From: Sphingobium wenxiniae
GTDB taxonomy: Bacteria > Pseudomonadota > Alphaproteobacteria > Sphingomonadales > Sphingomonadaceae
Assembly: GCF_007830065.1 (NCBI RefSeq)
Contig: NZ_VLKK01000017.1
Location: 1-53,463, forward strand
Direction of reading: 5' to 3'
Length of the DNA: 53,463 nucleotides
Numbering within the stretch: position 1 is the first letter of the stretch; each line of letters starts with the position of its first letter. Below the pieces are notes generated by a model. The model was not told the DNA's origin. It did not search any database and was given only the letters and a program-made list of their open reading frames with translations. Positions 52,089 through 53,463 of the stretch are shown piece by piece. Made by a program: the position numbers and the translations under genes.

Positions 52089-52355
52089 TCAGCGCCGAAC
52101 GCAATCGGCCGGCAGACGCTTGGCGGGGTGGACGATGCCGTTCCCGGGATCGGAGGTCGAGCGGCGGGTGCCTATTGCTGCCCAGGCATCAAGATCGTCG
52201 ATCGCATAGACGATACGCCCGCCGAGTTTGCGGAATACCGGCCCGGTGCCATAGCAGCGATGCTTCTCCAGCGTGCGGGCCGATAGTCCGAGATGAATCG
52301 CCGCGTCGGGCGTCTTGAGATAGCGTGGCGTTGCGGCGGCAACAGGCTCGGTCAT
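52089..52355 (-). CDS. AlpA/MerR-like helix-turn-helix protein
   Basis: An 88-residue DNA-binding protein. RYLKTPDAAIHLGLSARTLEKHRCYGTGPVFRKLGGRIVYAIDDLDAWA is the HTH_17 (excisionase/AlpA-like) domain, filling about residues 11-59. AGGAGG lies upstream of ATG 52355. It sits directly before the replication initiator and may control it or act in excision. The gap 52356-52474 upstream shows no gene. Confidence 0.82.
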   Translation of the reverse strand: MTEPVAAATPRYLKTPDAAIHLGLSARTLEKHRCYGTGPVFRKLGGRIVYAIDDLDAWAAIGTRRSTSDPGNGIVHPAKRLPADCVRR

Positions 52356-52474
52356 GATGATCCTCCTGGTGACGTCCGGCCCCGAAAAGCGAGGTCGGCG
52401 GACAGGAGGCGATGGTGGCGAAACAGCCCCTGCGCGGAGAAGGGACGCCGTCGGGGGTGACGGAAATGTCCCCC

Positions 52475-53074
52475 TCAGCCGCCGCGCAACAGGCGAATAT
52501 AGCCGCCGTCACGCAGTTCGACGGCTTCCTTGATCCAACGGCTGATGCGTTTGCGCTCGCGGCTCTCAACCCAATCGGCGGCATTGAAGTCGCGCACGTC
52601 GTCGTCGATTAGCGTTGCGGCCATTTCCCTGCGGCTGGCGCCCGCATGATGTCCGTCGAGCACTTGCAGCAAGGTCAGAAGACGCTCACGCCGAAAGGGT
52701 GGTGGGCGCAGCGCCGGCGGCCCGGATGCCATGCCATTGAGGCGTCGGCACAAGCGCTCGGCCGACACGAGGCGGGCGAACGGATCGGAACCGATGGGCA
52801 GCATCATGGCCATTGGTTGATCGGGCGAGCCCCAAATCCAGAGATAGTCATCGCCACTATTGTCGGCGAGGATCAGATGAAGAAAGCCGCCGATCTTCAT
52901 GCGCGCCCGAACCGCGCCGAGGGTTCGCATATCAAAAGCCGATACGGCTTCCATACCGGGCAAGGCTGGCACCAGGACGACGCTCGCTGGCGAAAGGTCA
53001 GGCCGCGCCACGATAAGTTTCCGGTCATAGGCGGCAGAAGGCGCGGCATGAAAGCTGATCCCCCAGCGCCGCAC
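52475..53074 (-). CDS. DUF2285-domain protein, N-terminally truncated
   Basis: 199 codons from a GTG at 53074. The C-terminal third (RRERLLTLLQVLDGHHAGASRREMAATLI ... DGGYIRLLRGG) is the DUF2285 domain, common in alphaproteobacterial ICEs near the replication and HTH genes. The frame remains open upstream to about 53133 with plausible protein sequence (RQVEQGAISADDATATLVRRWGISF), then stops shortly before the IS1380 transposase. The usual N-terminal part is therefore missing, most likely cut off by the IS insertion. Whether the remnant is translated is unclear. Confidence 0.7.
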   Translation of the reverse strand: MRRWGISFHAAPSAAYDRKLIVARPDLSPASVVLVPALPGMEAVSAFDMRTLGAVRARMKIGGFLHLILADNSGDDYLWIWGSPDQPMAMMLPIGSDPFARLVSAERLCRRLNGMASGPPALRPPPFRRERLLTLLQVLDGHHAGASRREMAATLIDDDVRDFNAADWVESRERKRISRWIKEAVELRDGGYIRLLRGG

Positions 53075-53262
53075 GAGCGTCGCGGTCGCGTCATCGGCGC
53101 TGATCGCACCTTGCTCTACCTGGCGGAGCGTTAGCCCGCCTTATTCACCAAAAGTGTCCTGAAGGGTTGGCGGGAGTGGCGTAAGCCTCTGATCTGAATT
53201 AGGAACTGGGTGTCTAAGCCGAACCTGCCGCAGGGCAGAAAATGCCACGGGCCACACCCGCC
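53075..53262. other. Junction between the DUF2285 gene and the IS1380 element
   Basis: The first 60 bases still read as the DUF2285 frame on the minus strand. The remainder should contain one IS1380 terminal inverted repeat and the transposase leader. I cannot place the IS end exactly, because the partner repeat lies outside the window. Confidence 0.5.
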
Positions 53263-53463
53263 ATGAACGATGATATCGCAAGCTCATTTGGATTCCCAGC
53301 AGTCGGCCGCAAGAAAATCACAGCTGCGTTCGACGGTGGCCGGCTTACCTCGGATGGCGGTGTTCTACTGCTTGCACAGGCCGAGCGCGCGATGGGGATT
53401 TGCCAGCGCCTGGCGGCTTGTATTGCCGATCCGCGCGATCCAGCGCGGGTGATCCATCGCCTG
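53263..53463 (+). CDS. IS1380-family transposase, N-terminal fragment (cut by window edge)
   Basis: From ATG 53263, 67 residues run to the window end: FGFPAVGRKKITAAFDGGRLTSDGGVLLL, then GICQRLAACIADPRDPARVIH. This is the highly conserved opening of IS1380-family (DDE) transposases. An in-frame upstream ATG at 53242 is possible but does not belong to the conserved part. The rest of the element is outside the window. Confidence 0.9.
   Translation, partial: MNDDIASSFGFPAVGRKKITAAFDGGRLTSDGGVLLLAQAERAMGICQRLAACIADPRDPARVIHRL

Noticed and set aside
1..53463. CRISPR array, tRNA, rRNA or integrase gene
   Set aside because: No regularly spaced repeat array, cloverleaf-like segment, rRNA-like stretch or tyrosine/serine recombinase motif was seen on either strand.

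Overview
The window is GC-rich, densely packed DNA from an alphaproteobacterium, most likely a sphingomonad. I infer this from the alphaproteobacterial type of trb cluster (DUF2274-trbI-G-F-L-K-J-E-D-C-B, copG, traG), the DUF2840/DUF736/traF block, and the style of the other proteins. Most of it is one integrative conjugative element (ICE) or plasmid-like element with its cargo. Both ends are cut by insertion sequences: an IS21-family element on the left and an IS1380-family element on the right. No integrase, att site, tRNA or rRNA was found.

Left cargo (about 0.3-11 kb). After a hybrid lnt gene whose start lies inside the IS21 end comes a sulfide/persulfide block. It has a BigR-like ArsR repressor with a peroxiredoxin on the minus strand. 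On the plus strand are an ETHE1-type beta-lactamase-fold protein, two YeeE/YedE half-transporters, a DUF442 phosphatase-like/sulfide:quinone oxidoreductase fusion, a TauE exporter, a cyanide-insensitive-type cytochrome bd (CioAB plus a small DUF2474 subunit), a methyltransferase and a periplasmic DsrE protein. SQR would feed electrons from sulfide into quinone, and the bd oxidase could re-oxidise the quinol.

Second cargo (11-24.3 kb). A DsbD-type reductase, a scarred pseudogene pair, an RND efflux system (permease, adaptor, outer-membrane lipoprotein), two thioredoxin-fold proteins (minus strand) and a QseBC-type two-component system. Five tandem TTAAG-type boxes, all with an exact 11-bp period, lie before these units and before the following LysR gene. 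They look like the operators of this response regulator.

Transfer region (24.3-48 kb). A LysR regulator and a TrbK-like small protein are followed, on the minus strand, by a complete trb mating-pair cluster, CopG and TraG/VirD4. Two insertions sit in hot spots: a PIN/antitoxin pair between trbB and copG, and a lower-GC IetAS-like ATPase/subtilase module, with an unlisted small RHH gene in front, beyond traG. Then follow a membrane protein, a MOBP-type relaxase with a candidate oriT, a lytic transglycosylase, DUF736, TraF and DUF2840.

Maintenance/modification end (48-53.4 kb, minus strand). A cytosine methyltransferase whose middle reads in a second frame, a PP-loop PAPS-reductase-like protein and a queuine-transglycosylase-like protein form a tightly overlapping trio that I suggest modifies DNA. 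Next come a replication origin (DnaA-like box, A+T-rich hairpin, three iterons), an RPA-type replication initiator, an AlpA-like HTH protein, a truncated DUF2285 protein and the IS1380 transposase.
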